This document shows, piece by piece, positions 1-7,128 of a stretch of 14,437 nt of DNA. The DNA lies in NCBI GenBank assembly GCA_902462015.1, contig CABPZV010000032.1, positions 1 to 14,437 of the forward strand. Reading direction: 5' to 3'. Below the pieces are notes generated by a model that did not search any database, was not told the origin of the DNA, and was given only the letters and a program-made list of their open reading frames with translations. A program made the position numbers and the translations under genes. How positions within the stretch are numbered: the stretch's first letter is position 1; each line of letters starts with the position of its first letter. Origin of the DNA: an uncultured Eubacteriales bacterium. Its GTDB lineage: Bacteria; Bacillota; Clostridia; Oscillospirales; CAG-272.

Positions 1-257
1 AATTTTTAATTTTAGATGAACCGACAAGCGCATTAGACGCATTTGCCGAGGATGATTTAATTCGGACGTTTCAGTCTGCAACGCGCGGAAAAACAGTTTT
101 CTATATTTCGCATCGCTTGTCTGTTGCAAAGTATGCGGATAAGGTAATATTTATCGACGGCAATACGGTATCGGGTTTTGATACGCATGAACAGCTTATA
201 AAAAGCAATCGCCGTTATGCTGAAATGTATGAGGCTCAGGCGAAACACTACACATAA
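1..257 (+). CDS. ABC exporter half-transporter, C-terminal end of the ATPase domain (5' partial)
   Basis: Only the last 84 codons are in the window; the frame begins at base 3 and ends at TAA 255-257. Visible in order: Walker B with catalytic glutamate (FLILDEP), D-loop (SALD) and the switch histidine (YISHRLS), followed by the usual C-terminal tail of an exporter NBD ending in QAKHYT. The membrane domain, Walker A and signature lie left of the window. The tail closely resembles that of the next gene (QAKYYQTEK; also the DEPxSALDxxAED stretch), so the two are paralogous half-transporters in tandem and probably formed a heterodimer. The known role of the family is ATP-driven export across the cytoplasmic membrane. 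Substrate unknown. No terminator is visible in the 111-nt gap to the next gene. Confidence 0.93.
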   Translation, partial: FLILDEPTSALDAFAEDDLIRTFQSATRGKTVFYISHRLSVAKYADKVIFIDGNTVSGFDTHEQLIKSNRRYAEMYEAQAKHYT

Positions 258-311
258 AGAAGCAAATGTCTGTGGGGCGGTAAATGGTGCATAAGAACAA
301 AGCTGACATAG

Positions 312-340
312 TTGATACTGGTATAATATTAATTTATAAT
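312..340 (+). promoter_or_regulatory. Probable sigma-A promoter of the second ABC half-transporter
   Basis: TTGATA (312-317), a 17-nt spacer and TATAAT (335-340) are followed by a predicted start near 347, which gives a 5' leader of about 22 nt before the ATG at 369. A second, overlapping candidate is an extended -10, TGGTATAAT (319-327), with no good -35. The ribosome binding site GAGGA (353-357) sits 11 nt before the ATG. Spacing and match are good, but the region is AT-rich and no expression evidence is available. Confidence 0.6.
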
Positions 341-368
341 TAAAATAGAAGCGAGGAAAATCAAGGTC

Positions 369-2175
369 ATGAAAAACTACTTTCGGAATATTTTGCTTGT
401 TTTTAAATATTTAAAGCATATTTATCCTCTTGATAAGACATATTTTATAAGCAAAGCTGTTATAAGTTTATTTAATACAATATCTCCGATTCTTATGTTA
501 TATCTTCCTAAAATGGTGATAGATGAACTTACCGGAAACGGAGATTTCAAAAAGATAATTATATACGTATTAATAATGATTTCGTTTGAGCTTTTTTCTT
601 ATGTAGTTATTCAGTCCCTTATCGGCAGGCAGCTTGACTACAGGCTCACGCATATCAATAATTTCATTGGTGCTGAAATTGCAATGAAACGTGCTGAGCT
701 TGACATGTCGCAGGTTGAATCTCCTTATGTTCATGACTTGGCCGGACAAGCACAGCGTGTTAAAAATGCAGGGCTTGCTTTTCAGATTGTTGATCAGGCA
801 ATTAATCTTGTTTCTTCTGTAATAATGATAGTAACGACGTCAGCCATGATTATTAACGCTGGATGGTGGTTGATTCCCATCATTGTTTTATTTGCATTTT
901 TGTCGGTTATTATATCAGCAATTATCGAAAAAAGACGGTTTAATAATGAAACCGATTCAATGAGACTTTTCAGATATGAAAACTATTTTATGAATACCTT
1001 TCATGATAATCAGCTGTGTAAGGAAGTGCGTTTTTTCCGCCTGTATAAATGGTTAAGCGAAAAGCATAAGGCTGTATTTTTCTCTCTGATGGCCAGGGAG
1101 AAAAAGCTGAGCTTTGAAAATATGAAAATATCTGTGCCTTTCAATTCTATAGAGATAATAAAAAATTATGGGATTTATTTATACTTGGGTTGGTGTACAT
1201 TTATAAGAAGGATTACTATAGGTGAATTTACACAGTATTTTCAGGCGGTTGGTTCGCTGTCAGGTTCTTTGCTGTCGATATTTAGTTTTTTTAAATCCTT
1301 TAATGAAAACAGCCGCTACATAAACGCATACTTGGAGTTTATGAAAATAAAGCCGAATATTGAAAGCTGGACAGACTCAGGTTTAAAATTAAACAGAGAC
1401 TGTATGTCATCATTAGTGCTGAAAAATGTTTCTTTCCGATATAATGAAAACAGTCCGTATGTTTTGGAAAATATCGATTTTGAATTTGAAATGGGTAAGG
1501 TATATTCACTGATCGGAGTCAATGGGGCGGGAAAAACGACCTTACTGAATCTTCTGTGCCGCCTTTATGACGTTACGGACGGCGAAGTTCTGTATAACGG
1601 TATTCCGGATAAGCGAATACAATATTACCTCTTACAGAGAAGTCTTTTCTTCTGTTTTTCAGCAGACGAAAACATTTGCATTGAGTATAGCGGAAAATAT
1701 TGCGCTTGACAAATATGAGGAGGGAAATAAGGAGCAGGAAGAAAAAATCATCAGTATTTTTGAGCAGATTGGAATGAAAGATATTATAGATGTGTTACCT
1801 GACGGCATACATACACAAATGGGAAAAGAATTCGATGAGAACGGAGCTATATTATCTGGGGGACAGATGCAGAAAATCGCCATTGCAAGGGCGCTGTTCC
1901 GCGATGCTAAAATATTTTTGTTTGATGAACCCTCATCCGCGCTTGATCCTGTTGCAGAAGATGAATTTTTTACTGCCCTTCGTTCAGTGTCAAAAGGAAA
2001 AATGGTTTTTTATGTATCGCATCGTCTTTCAAGTGCGATATTTGCGGATGAAATTTTGTTTATAAAGGATCATAAAATATTTGCTCACGGGGCTCATTTT
2101 GATTTGCTGAAATCGTGTCCGGAATACTTTGATTACTATAATGCTCAGGCAAAGTATTATCAAACCGAAAAGTGA
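369..2175 (+). pseudogene. ABC exporter half-transporter (permease-ATPase fusion), split by a frameshift
   Basis: One gene read in two frames: 369-1709 carries the membrane domain and Walker A, and the +1 frame from about 1612 to TGA 2175 carries the rest of the ATPase. Restored, it would be about 602 aa, the normal length of an exporter half-transporter. The N-terminal part has about six hydrophobic segments (roughly residues 28-50, 62-84, 140-162, 166-186 and two around 262-310). The NBD starts near residue 350, with Walker A GVNGAGKTT at 383-391. After the shift come the Q-loop (VFQQTKTF), signature LSGGQ (1852-1866), Walker B FLFDEP (1918-1935), D-loop SALD and H-loop VSHRLS. No motif is degraded and no other stop interrupts the gene, so the lesion is recent or a sequence error. 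As read, the product stops about 60 residues past Walker A and could not hydrolyse ATP. Family known; substrate not. Confidence 0.9.
1608..1614 (+). other. Frameshift site in the ABC half-transporter
   Basis: The first frame reads G-I-P-D then leaves the family pattern (KRIQYYLLQRS). The next frame gives ISEYNITSYREVFSSVFQ, which fits the usual Q-loop approach of exporter ATPases. Joining GAT (1608-1610) to ATA AGC GAA would need the sequence GATATAAGC; the window has GATAAGC. Loss of one TA (or AT) unit from a short dinucleotide repeat restores the whole gene. Confidence 0.8.
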
Positions 2176-2255
2176 ATATAATGTGTGTCATTTTTAAATA
2201 AAATACTAATATAAAGACAAGCTGTGAAAACTATGATATTATAAGGGGGAGTAAT

Positions 2256-2303
2256 AATAAGGCAGCAATGGATATTTATTATCCATACTGCCTTATTTTT
2301 TTA
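2256..2303. terminator. Bidirectional intrinsic terminator between the ABC gene and hisIE
   Basis: The hairpin has outer arms 2256-2265 and 2288-2297 (core AAGGCAG/CTGCCTT), a small asymmetric bulge (2266-2267 against 2287), inner arms ATGGATA 2268-2274 and TATCCAT 2280-2286, and the loop TTTAT. On the + strand the stem runs straight into a T-rich tract (2293-2302), so it should end ABC transcription strongly. On the - strand it is followed by TTATTATTACT, a weaker U-rich stretch, 34 nt after the hisIE stop. It therefore probably serves both convergent units. Confidence 0.85.
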
Positions 2304-2331
2304 CGCTCTATTAAATATATTCTGGATGGCC

Positions 2332-2982
2332 TTATTTTGTCATCTTTTCCTGTTTAACCTTATGATCGATAATATGCCGGGATGCAAGCTCGCGGTGAAT
2401 ATCTTCGACGCTGATTCCCATTTGTACCATTAAAACCATAACGTGGTAAGCCAGATCTGCAATTTCATATATTGTTTCTTTTTTATCTCCTGCCTTTCCG
2501 GCAATTATTACTTCAGTACTTTCTTCTCCGACCTTTTTAAGAATTTTATCAATACCTTTTTCAAAGAGATATGTAGTATACGATCCCTCCGGTTTATCCT
2601 TTTTTCTTCCCTCAAGAAGCTGATAAAGTCCGTCAAGGCTGAATTCATTCAGCTCATCATTTTTCCATACCGGAAAGGTAAAGCAGGAATCTGTTCCGTT
2701 ATGACAGGCCGGTCCGTCTTTTTCAACCGCAACAGTAAGTGCGTCCTTGTCACAGTCGGCAGTTATAGATACAATATGCTGATAATTTCCGCTTGTTTCA
2801 CCCTTAAGCCATAGCTTTTGTCTTGAACGGCTCCAAAAGCAGGTAAGTCTCTTTTCTATAGAGATTTTGAGACTTTCTTTATTCATGTATGCGACGGTAA
2901 GTACTTTTCCATTTATCGAATCGACCACGACAGCAGGAATCAATCCGTCTTTGTCAAATTTAAGTTCGTCAATATCTATCAT
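2332..2982 (-). CDS. hisIE: Bifunctional phosphoribosyl-AMP cyclohydrolase / phosphoribosyl-ATP pyrophosphohydrolase
   Basis: Catalyses steps 2 and 3 of histidine synthesis: PR-ATP to PR-AMP (HisE) and PR-AMP to ProFAR (HisI). The HisI domain covers about residues 1-104, with the WSRSRQKLWLKGETSGN motif at 50-66, the metal-binding D76-C77-D78 and D80 cluster, and zinc ligands C93-H94 and C100. A short linker (about 105-116) leads to the HisE domain (117-203), with the MazG-like acidic motif GEESTEVIIAG at 152-162 and D176 on the following helix. At 216 aa it has the normal length of a fused HisIE. The ATG at 2982 has AAAAGGA 8 nt upstream. It is the last gene of the operon, 51 nt after hisF and just before the terminator. 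The short Lys-rich tail after residue 204 is variable in the family. Confidence 0.98.
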   Translation of the reverse strand: MIDIDELKFDKDGLIPAVVVDSINGKVLTVAYMNKESLKISIEKRLTCFWSRSRQKLWLKGETSGNYQHIVSITADCDKDALTVAVEKDGPACHNGTDSCFTFPVWKNDELNEFSLDGLYQLLEGRKKDKPEGSYTTYLFEKGIDKILKKVGEESTEVIIAGKAGDKKETIYEIADLAYHVMVLMVQMGISVEDIHRELASRHIIDHKVKQEKMTK

Positions 2983-3033
2983 ATTATAAATCCTTTTAAT
3001 TTTTATTTTAATGTTTAGCTGTCTAAAATATTT

Positions 3034-3792
3034 TTACAGTCTTACAATAATATTATTTTTATCAAGTTCTTTTTTAAGCTCCTGGATTTTTATTTCTCCG
3101 AAGTGAAAAACCGAAGCCGCAAGACCTGCGTCAATGTCCGGAATTTTCTTGAACAATTCCACAAAATCGCTTATAGAGCCAGCTCCGCCTGAAGCTATAA
3201 CCGGAACGTTTACAGCATTGCAAACGGCTTTCAGCATTGCAATATCAAATCCGTTTTTTACTCCGTCGGTGTCTATAGAGTTTACAACGACTTCTCCTGC
3301 TCCAAGCTCAACGCATCTTTTTATCCATCCGATTGCCTCCATTCCGGTGTCGACTCTTCCGCCTTTAGCGAATATCCGGAATTCTCCGCCGACACGTTTT
3401 ACATCGGCTGATAATACTACGCATTGATTTCCGTATTTTTGTGCCGCTTCTCTGATAAGCTCAGGATTTTCAATTGCACCGGAGTTTACACTGACCTTAT
3501 CCGCGCCGAATTTGAGTACGCGGTCAAAGTCTGAGATTGATTTAATTCCGCCTCCGACAGTTAGCGGAATAAAAATTGTTTTTGCAACTTCTTCAAGAAT
3601 TTCTGTAAAAAGCCGGCGTTCTTCAAAAGACGCTGTAATATCGTAAAAGACAAGTTCATCCGCTTTGTTTTCAGAATAGTATCGGGCAAGAGTGACAGGT
3701 GAGGAGACGTCGTTAAGCCCCTCAAAATTTACGCCTTTTACTACTCTTCCGTTTTTTACGTCAAGACAGGGAATAATTCTTTTAGTAATCAT
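3034..3792 (-). CDS. hisF: Imidazole glycerol phosphate synthase, cyclase subunit
   Basis: TIM-barrel synthase subunit (252 aa, usual length). It receives ammonia from HisH and converts PRFAR to imidazole glycerol phosphate plus AICAR. The catalytic pair D11 (IIPCLDV) and D130 (SADVKR) is present, as are the phosphate-binding turns VGGGI (79-83) and ASGGAG in the second half-barrel. The loop normally read as DRDGTKxGYD is D-T-D-G-V-K-N-G-F-D at 174-183; D176 and G177 are kept while R175 and T178 are replaced. The start overlaps the hisA stop by 4 nt (ATGA), and the GAGGTG ribosome binding site lies in hisA, 5 nt upstream, so the two are probably translationally coupled. Identity is certain; the effect of the loop changes is not known. 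Confidence 0.98.
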   Translation of the reverse strand: MITKRIIPCLDVKNGRVVKGVNFEGLNDVSSPVTLARYYSENKADELVFYDITASFEERRLFTEILEEVAKTIFIPLTVGGGIKSISDFDRVLKFGADKVSVNSGAIENPELIREAAQKYGNQCVVLSADVKRVGGEFRIFAKGGRVDTGMEAIGWIKRCVELGAGEVVVNSIDTDGVKNGFDIAMLKAVCNAVNVPVIASGGAGSISDFVELFKKIPDIDAGLAASVFHFGEIKIQELKKELDKNNIIVRL

Positions 3793-4502
3793 TTTGCCAC
3801 CTCGATAGCTTCCTTAAGGTTGACTGCGTCGGTATAGTATGCTTTTCCGATTATTGCACCGTAAAGATTCATTTTACGAAGCTGTTTTATGTCGTTGACA
3901 GACGATACACCTCCGGAAGCTATAATATTGAGACTGTATCTTTCTGAGAGTTTACGGTATAACTCAAGGTTAGTTCCCTTCATTGCGCCGTCCTTTGAAA
4001 TATCTGTGCATATGACTGTAGTTATTCCCTTTTGCTGTATGTAGTCTAAAAAATTTTCAAGGGAGTACTCTGATTTTTCAAGCCACCCCTTAATTGCAAT
4101 AAAGCCATCGCGTACATCGGCTCCGACCGCAATTTTGTTGCCGTATTCTGACGCTGCCCTGCAAAGAAAAGCCTCGTCGGTTACAGCGGCTGTACCGATT
4201 ATAATGCGATTGACTCCGGCCGATATATATTTTTCTACGGTTTTCATATCGCGGATTCCTCCGCCGATTTCAACTTTAAGGCCGGTTTCACGAGCAATTT
4301 GCTTTACAATTTCAAGATTCGGCGTAGTTCCGTCCTTTGCGCCCTCAAGATCTACAACATGTACGTATGCCGCGCCGCAGGACTCAAAATCCCGTGCAAT
4401 TTCAATTGGATTATCACTATATACAGTCATCTGGTCATATCTGCCTTTGAAGAGTCTGACCGCTTTTTTTTCATATAGATCTATGGCCGGTAAAATTATC
4501 AT
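3789..4502 (-). CDS. hisA: ProFAR isomerase (HisA)
   Basis: Isomerises ProFAR to PRFAR by an Amadori rearrangement, supplying HisF. At 237 aa it has family length and a TIM barrel with the catalytic aspartates D8 (ILPAIDL) and D129 (VGADVRDG). Phosphate-binding segments are IGGGIRD (79-85) and ASGGVSS near the end. The start is set at ATG 4502: a reading opening at GTG 4514 would begin inside GAGGTG (4512-4517), which is the ribosome binding site placed 9 nt before this ATG, and it would add four residues the family lacks. It lies 64 nt after hisH and overlaps hisF by 4 nt. HisA shares its fold with HisF, the classic duplicated half-barrel pair. Confidence 0.98.
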   Translation of the reverse strand: MIILPAIDLYEKKAVRLFKGRYDQMTVYSDNPIEIARDFESCGAAYVHVVDLEGAKDGTTPNLEIVKQIARETGLKVEIGGGIRDMKTVEKYISAGVNRIIIGTAAVTDEAFLCRAASEYGNKIAVGADVRDGFIAIKGWLEKSEYSLENFLDYIQQKGITTVICTDISKDGAMKGTNLELYRKLSERYSLNIIASGGVSSVNDIKQLRKMNLYGAIIGKAYYTDAVNLKEAIEVAK

Positions 4503-4511
4503 ATTTTTAAA

Positions 4512-4517
4512 CACCTC
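4512..4517 (-). promoter_or_regulatory. Ribosome binding site that fixes the hisA start
   Basis: GAGGTG on the - strand, 9 nt upstream of ATG 4502. Its GTG is in frame with hisA and can be mistaken for a start at 4514, but it belongs to the Shine-Dalgarno core. hisF uses the same GAGGTG sequence. Confidence 0.8.
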
Positions 4518-4566
4518 ATATAGGTTCTGGTTTTCTTACTGCAGGTGATATCGTGTTCAACACTAT

Positions 4567-5184
4567 TTATGAGCCTTTGATATCGCAGAAAGCGCGCAGT
4601 ATATTGAGTCCGACTTCACCGCTCTTTTCAGGGTGAAACTGGCATCCCATAATATTTTCTTTTGCCACAGCGGCTGTCAGCTCTTTTCCGTATTCTGCGG
4701 AAGCTATTACGTATTTATCACAGCTGGCGGCGTAATATGAGTGAACAAAATAAACGCAGTCGCCTTCGCTAATGTATCTGAAAAGCTTGTTCTTTTGTTT
4801 AAATATCAGCCTGTTCCATCCGATATGGGGAATTTTAAGATTTGCGGGAATGTATCCCTCTATTGGTACTACCTTTCCCGGCAGCAATCCGAGCCCGTCA
4901 TGTTCACCGTATTCATAGCTTTTTTCAAATAATAACTGCATTCCAAGACATATTCCCATAATGTCCTTGCCGGAGTCAGCTTCGCAGCGAATGATTTTAT
5001 CGAGTCCGCTTAAGCGGAGCTTGTCCGCTGCGTCTCCGAAAGCGCCAACCCCAGGCAGTATTATTTTGTCGGCTTTTTTTATTTCTTCCGGAGAAGAAGT
5101 TATAACTGCTTCAGCACCGATAAATTTTAGTGACGAGTACAGCGAAAAGAGATTTCCAACTCCGTAATCAATAATTGCAATCAT
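4567..5184 (-). CDS. hisH: Imidazole glycerol phosphate synthase, glutamine amidotransferase subunit
   Basis: Class I (triad) glutaminase that hydrolyses glutamine and passes ammonia through the HisF barrel. At 205 aa it has the usual length. The triad is visible: nucleophile C79 in the elbow GICLGMQLLF (77-86), and H184 and E186 in CQFHPEKS (181-188). The oxyanion strand region PGVGAFGD (44-51) is intact, as is the N-terminal IIDYGVGN. Its ATG shares one base with the hisB stop (TGATG, 5182-5186), and AAGGG lies about 9 nt upstream inside hisB, so coupling with hisB is likely. It is separated from its partner hisF only by hisA, the usual order in clostridia and bacilli. Confidence 0.98.
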   Translation of the reverse strand: MIAIIDYGVGNLFSLYSSLKFIGAEAVITSSPEEIKKADKIILPGVGAFGDAADKLRLSGLDKIIRCEADSGKDIMGICLGMQLLFEKSYEYGEHDGLGLLPGKVVPIEGYIPANLKIPHIGWNRLIFKQKNKLFRYISEGDCVYFVHSYYAASCDKYVIASAEYGKELTAAVAKENIMGCQFHPEKSGEVGLNILRAFCDIKGS

Positions 5185-5771
5185 CAGATCACACCCTTTG
5201 TCGATGGGATTTCATTAATATATTTTTCATTAACAGCGGCTGCAGCTGCAAGGCTTCGTGCTGCCGCTTTAAATGCGCCTTCAATAATATGATGTGAATT
5301 TTTTCCCGCGAGTTTTGTTATATGCAGCGTTATTCCTGCATCTCTTGCAAATGCGCGGAAAAATTCCTCACAAAGCTCTGTGTCAAAGTCGCCTACCTTT
5401 TCTGTCGGAGGGTCGAGCTGATAGTAACATTCTCCTCTCCCTGAAATATCAATTGCAGAAAGTATCAGTGCTTCATCCATCGGAAGAGTTATGCCGCCGT
5501 ATCTGCAGATTCCTTTTTTATCACCAAGCGCCCCTGCAAATGCTTTGCCCAAGGTAATTCCGATATCTTCGACGGTATGATGATAATCTACATGCGTATC
5601 TCCCTTGCAGATTATTTTGAGGTCAAAATGTCCGTGCTTTGCAAAGAGCGTCAGCATATGATCGAAAAAACCACATCCTGAATTAATCTCAGAGCTGCCG
5701 GTGCCGTCAATATCAAGTACCACAGAAATATCTGTTTCTCCTGTAGTTCTTTTGATTTCCGTTTTTCTCAT
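5184..5771 (-). CDS. hisB: Imidazoleglycerol-phosphate dehydratase (monofunctional HisB)
   Basis: Dehydrates imidazole glycerol phosphate to imidazole acetol phosphate. The 195-aa protein has only the dehydratase domain; the phosphatase domain of enterobacterial HisB is absent. The two Mn-binding histidine clusters are present: H38 (FFDHML), H60/H64/H65/E68 (DTHVDYHHTVED) and H160/H161/E164 (SHHIIEGAFKA), and the protein ends in the typical STKGV. The start at ATG 5771 gives the family N-terminus (RKTEIKRTTGETDI). An in-frame ATG at 5834 would add 21 residues (FKREHTFYFQ...) with no family counterpart, whereas AGAAAGGA at 5783-5790 precedes 5771 by 11 nt. The gap to hisC is 94 nt, and the gene overlaps hisH by one base. 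Confidence 0.96.
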   Translation of the reverse strand: MRKTEIKRTTGETDISVVLDIDGTGSSEINSGCGFFDHMLTLFAKHGHFDLKIICKGDTHVDYHHTVEDIGITLGKAFAGALGDKKGICRYGGITLPMDEALILSAIDISGRGECYYQLDPPTEKVGDFDTELCEEFFRAFARDAGITLHITKLAGKNSHHIIEGAFKAAARSLAAAAAVNEKYINEIPSTKGVI

Positions 5772-5865
5772 GAGTTTGGTTTTCCTTTCTGAATAATATA
5801 ACTGAAAATAAAAAGTATGCTCCCTTTTAAACATCTATTGTCAAAACGACTTCGATTAAAATTTT

Positions 5866-6936
5866 TCAGTTATTTATTTCTTTCAGTATCTCATTTATTT
5901 CACTTATCAGGATTTTCATTTGTTCAAGAGAACCAATTGTAATTCTGTTGTAATTACAGATTTTTTCTGTGTCAAAGTGACGAATCAGAATACCTCGTTT
6001 TTTCAGTTCAGTATAGAGATGTTTTCCGCTGATGTCATCTGATTCAGCAAAGACAAAATTTGCCCTTGAATCTGTAACGCGGAAACCGAGTTTTCGCAGT
6101 TCGGTTATTGTAAATTCACGGACCTTGGCAATTTTGGAGCAGTTATTTTTATAATAAGCATCATCGATCAAAGCGGCTATTCCTGCGGCCGAAGTCATGC
6201 GATTTACATTGTAAGGATTTGTTGAATATTTGATAGTATTTAAATCTTCAATTAGCTTTTTTGAAGCGATTCCAAAACCGAGACGGGCTCCGGCGAGAGA
6301 GCGCGACTTTGAAAATGTCTGAACCACAAGCAGATTTTCGTATTTATCAATGAGGCATACCGCGCTTTCTCCTCCGAAATCAACATATGCTTCGTCTATA
6401 ATTACAATGTTGTTTGGATTTGATGCTGTGATTTTTTCGATAGCGTCGATTGGCAGGGAAAGACCGGTCGGGGCGTTTGGATTGGCAATTACAATTGTTT
6501 TTCCAATTCCAATGTAATCGTCGGGATTTATCTCAAGGCTACCGGTCAGCGGAATTGTACTGTAAGGGATGTGATTTAACTCAGCAAAAACCGGGTAAAA
6601 GCCATACGTTATTTCCGGAAAGACGAGGGGATGTTTTTCGTCTGCAAACGCCATAAAGGCAAAATTCAGAGTCTCATCCGAGCCGTTATTTACAGTTACT
6701 TGTCCGGGAGAAACGCCGTAAACGTCCGCCAGCTTGTTTACAAGCTCTGAAGAATCCGGATCGGAATACAGCTGTAAATTTTTTGCTTCCTTTTTTACAG
6801 CTTGTATGACTGCCTCTGACGGAGAAAACGGAGATTCGTTTGTATTTAATTTTATGTATTGCAGGTTTTTTTTAGGCTGTTCTCCGGGTGTATACGGAAC
6901 AAGAGATGAGTATTTTTCACTGAAAAATCTGCTCAT
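5866..6936 (-). CDS. hisC: Histidinol-phosphate aminotransferase
   Basis: PLP enzyme (fold type I, class I/II) that transfers an amino group from glutamate to imidazole acetol phosphate, giving histidinol phosphate. Length is 356 aa, as expected. Motifs: substrate loop LNTNESP (30-36), GSDETL (85-90), ANPNAPTG (151-158), IIDEAYVDF (179-187) with the PLP-contacting aspartate, and the Schiff-base lysine K210 in TFSKSRSLAGARLGFG. The ATG at 6936 has a strong AAAGGAG 9 nt upstream. A 192-nt gap separates it from hisD, the longest in the operon, but no convincing promoter or terminator is visible there. Related aminotransferases can act on aromatic amino acids; the his operon position makes HisC the clear call. 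Confidence 0.97.
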   Translation of the reverse strand: MSRFFSEKYSSLVPYTPGEQPKKNLQYIKLNTNESPFSPSEAVIQAVKKEAKNLQLYSDPDSSELVNKLADVYGVSPGQVTVNNGSDETLNFAFMAFADEKHPLVFPEITYGFYPVFAELNHIPYSTIPLTGSLEINPDDYIGIGKTIVIANPNAPTGLSLPIDAIEKITASNPNNIVIIDEAYVDFGGESAVCLIDKYENLLVVQTFSKSRSLAGARLGFGIASKKLIEDLNTIKYSTNPYNVNRMTSAAGIAALIDDAYYKNNCSKIAKVREFTITELRKLGFRVTDSRANFVFAESDDISGKHLYTELKKRGILIRHFDTEKICNYNRITIGSLEQMKILISEINEILKEINN

Positions 6937-7128
6937 ATACCGCAGCTCCTTTCGGTATTTTTTATTGAGGTTTTTATACTGCGTCCGTCTTTGAATTTCA
7001 TTATATTATATATCGGATCTTGAAAGTAAGATTAATTGAAGTTTCCGTAAAATCTAAAGTTATATTTTGGATTGCGATGATTTACTTATTATATATAACG
7101 AAGCCTATATTAATTTTTGCTATCCGGA

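Noticed and set aside
284..343. 19-aa ORF between the two ABC genes as a possible exported peptide precursor
   Set aside because: It overlaps the predicted promoter, has no good ribosome binding site, and shows no leader/core organisation.
1600..1625. Programmed ribosomal frameshift in the ABC half-transporter
   Set aside because: No slippery heptamer, no internal Shine-Dalgarno and no obvious downstream stem; a two-base loss from a TA repeat is simpler.
4500..4550. Sequestration of the hisA ribosome binding site by an upstream CACCT
   Set aside because: Only a 5-bp pairing across a loop of more than 20 nt; too weak to call a regulatory switch.
6933..7001. 22-codon ORF ending with an ATGA overlap on the hisC start
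   Set aside because: No Shine-Dalgarno, starts inside an AT-rich -10-like stretch, unremarkable composition; overlap with the hisC ATG is likely chance.
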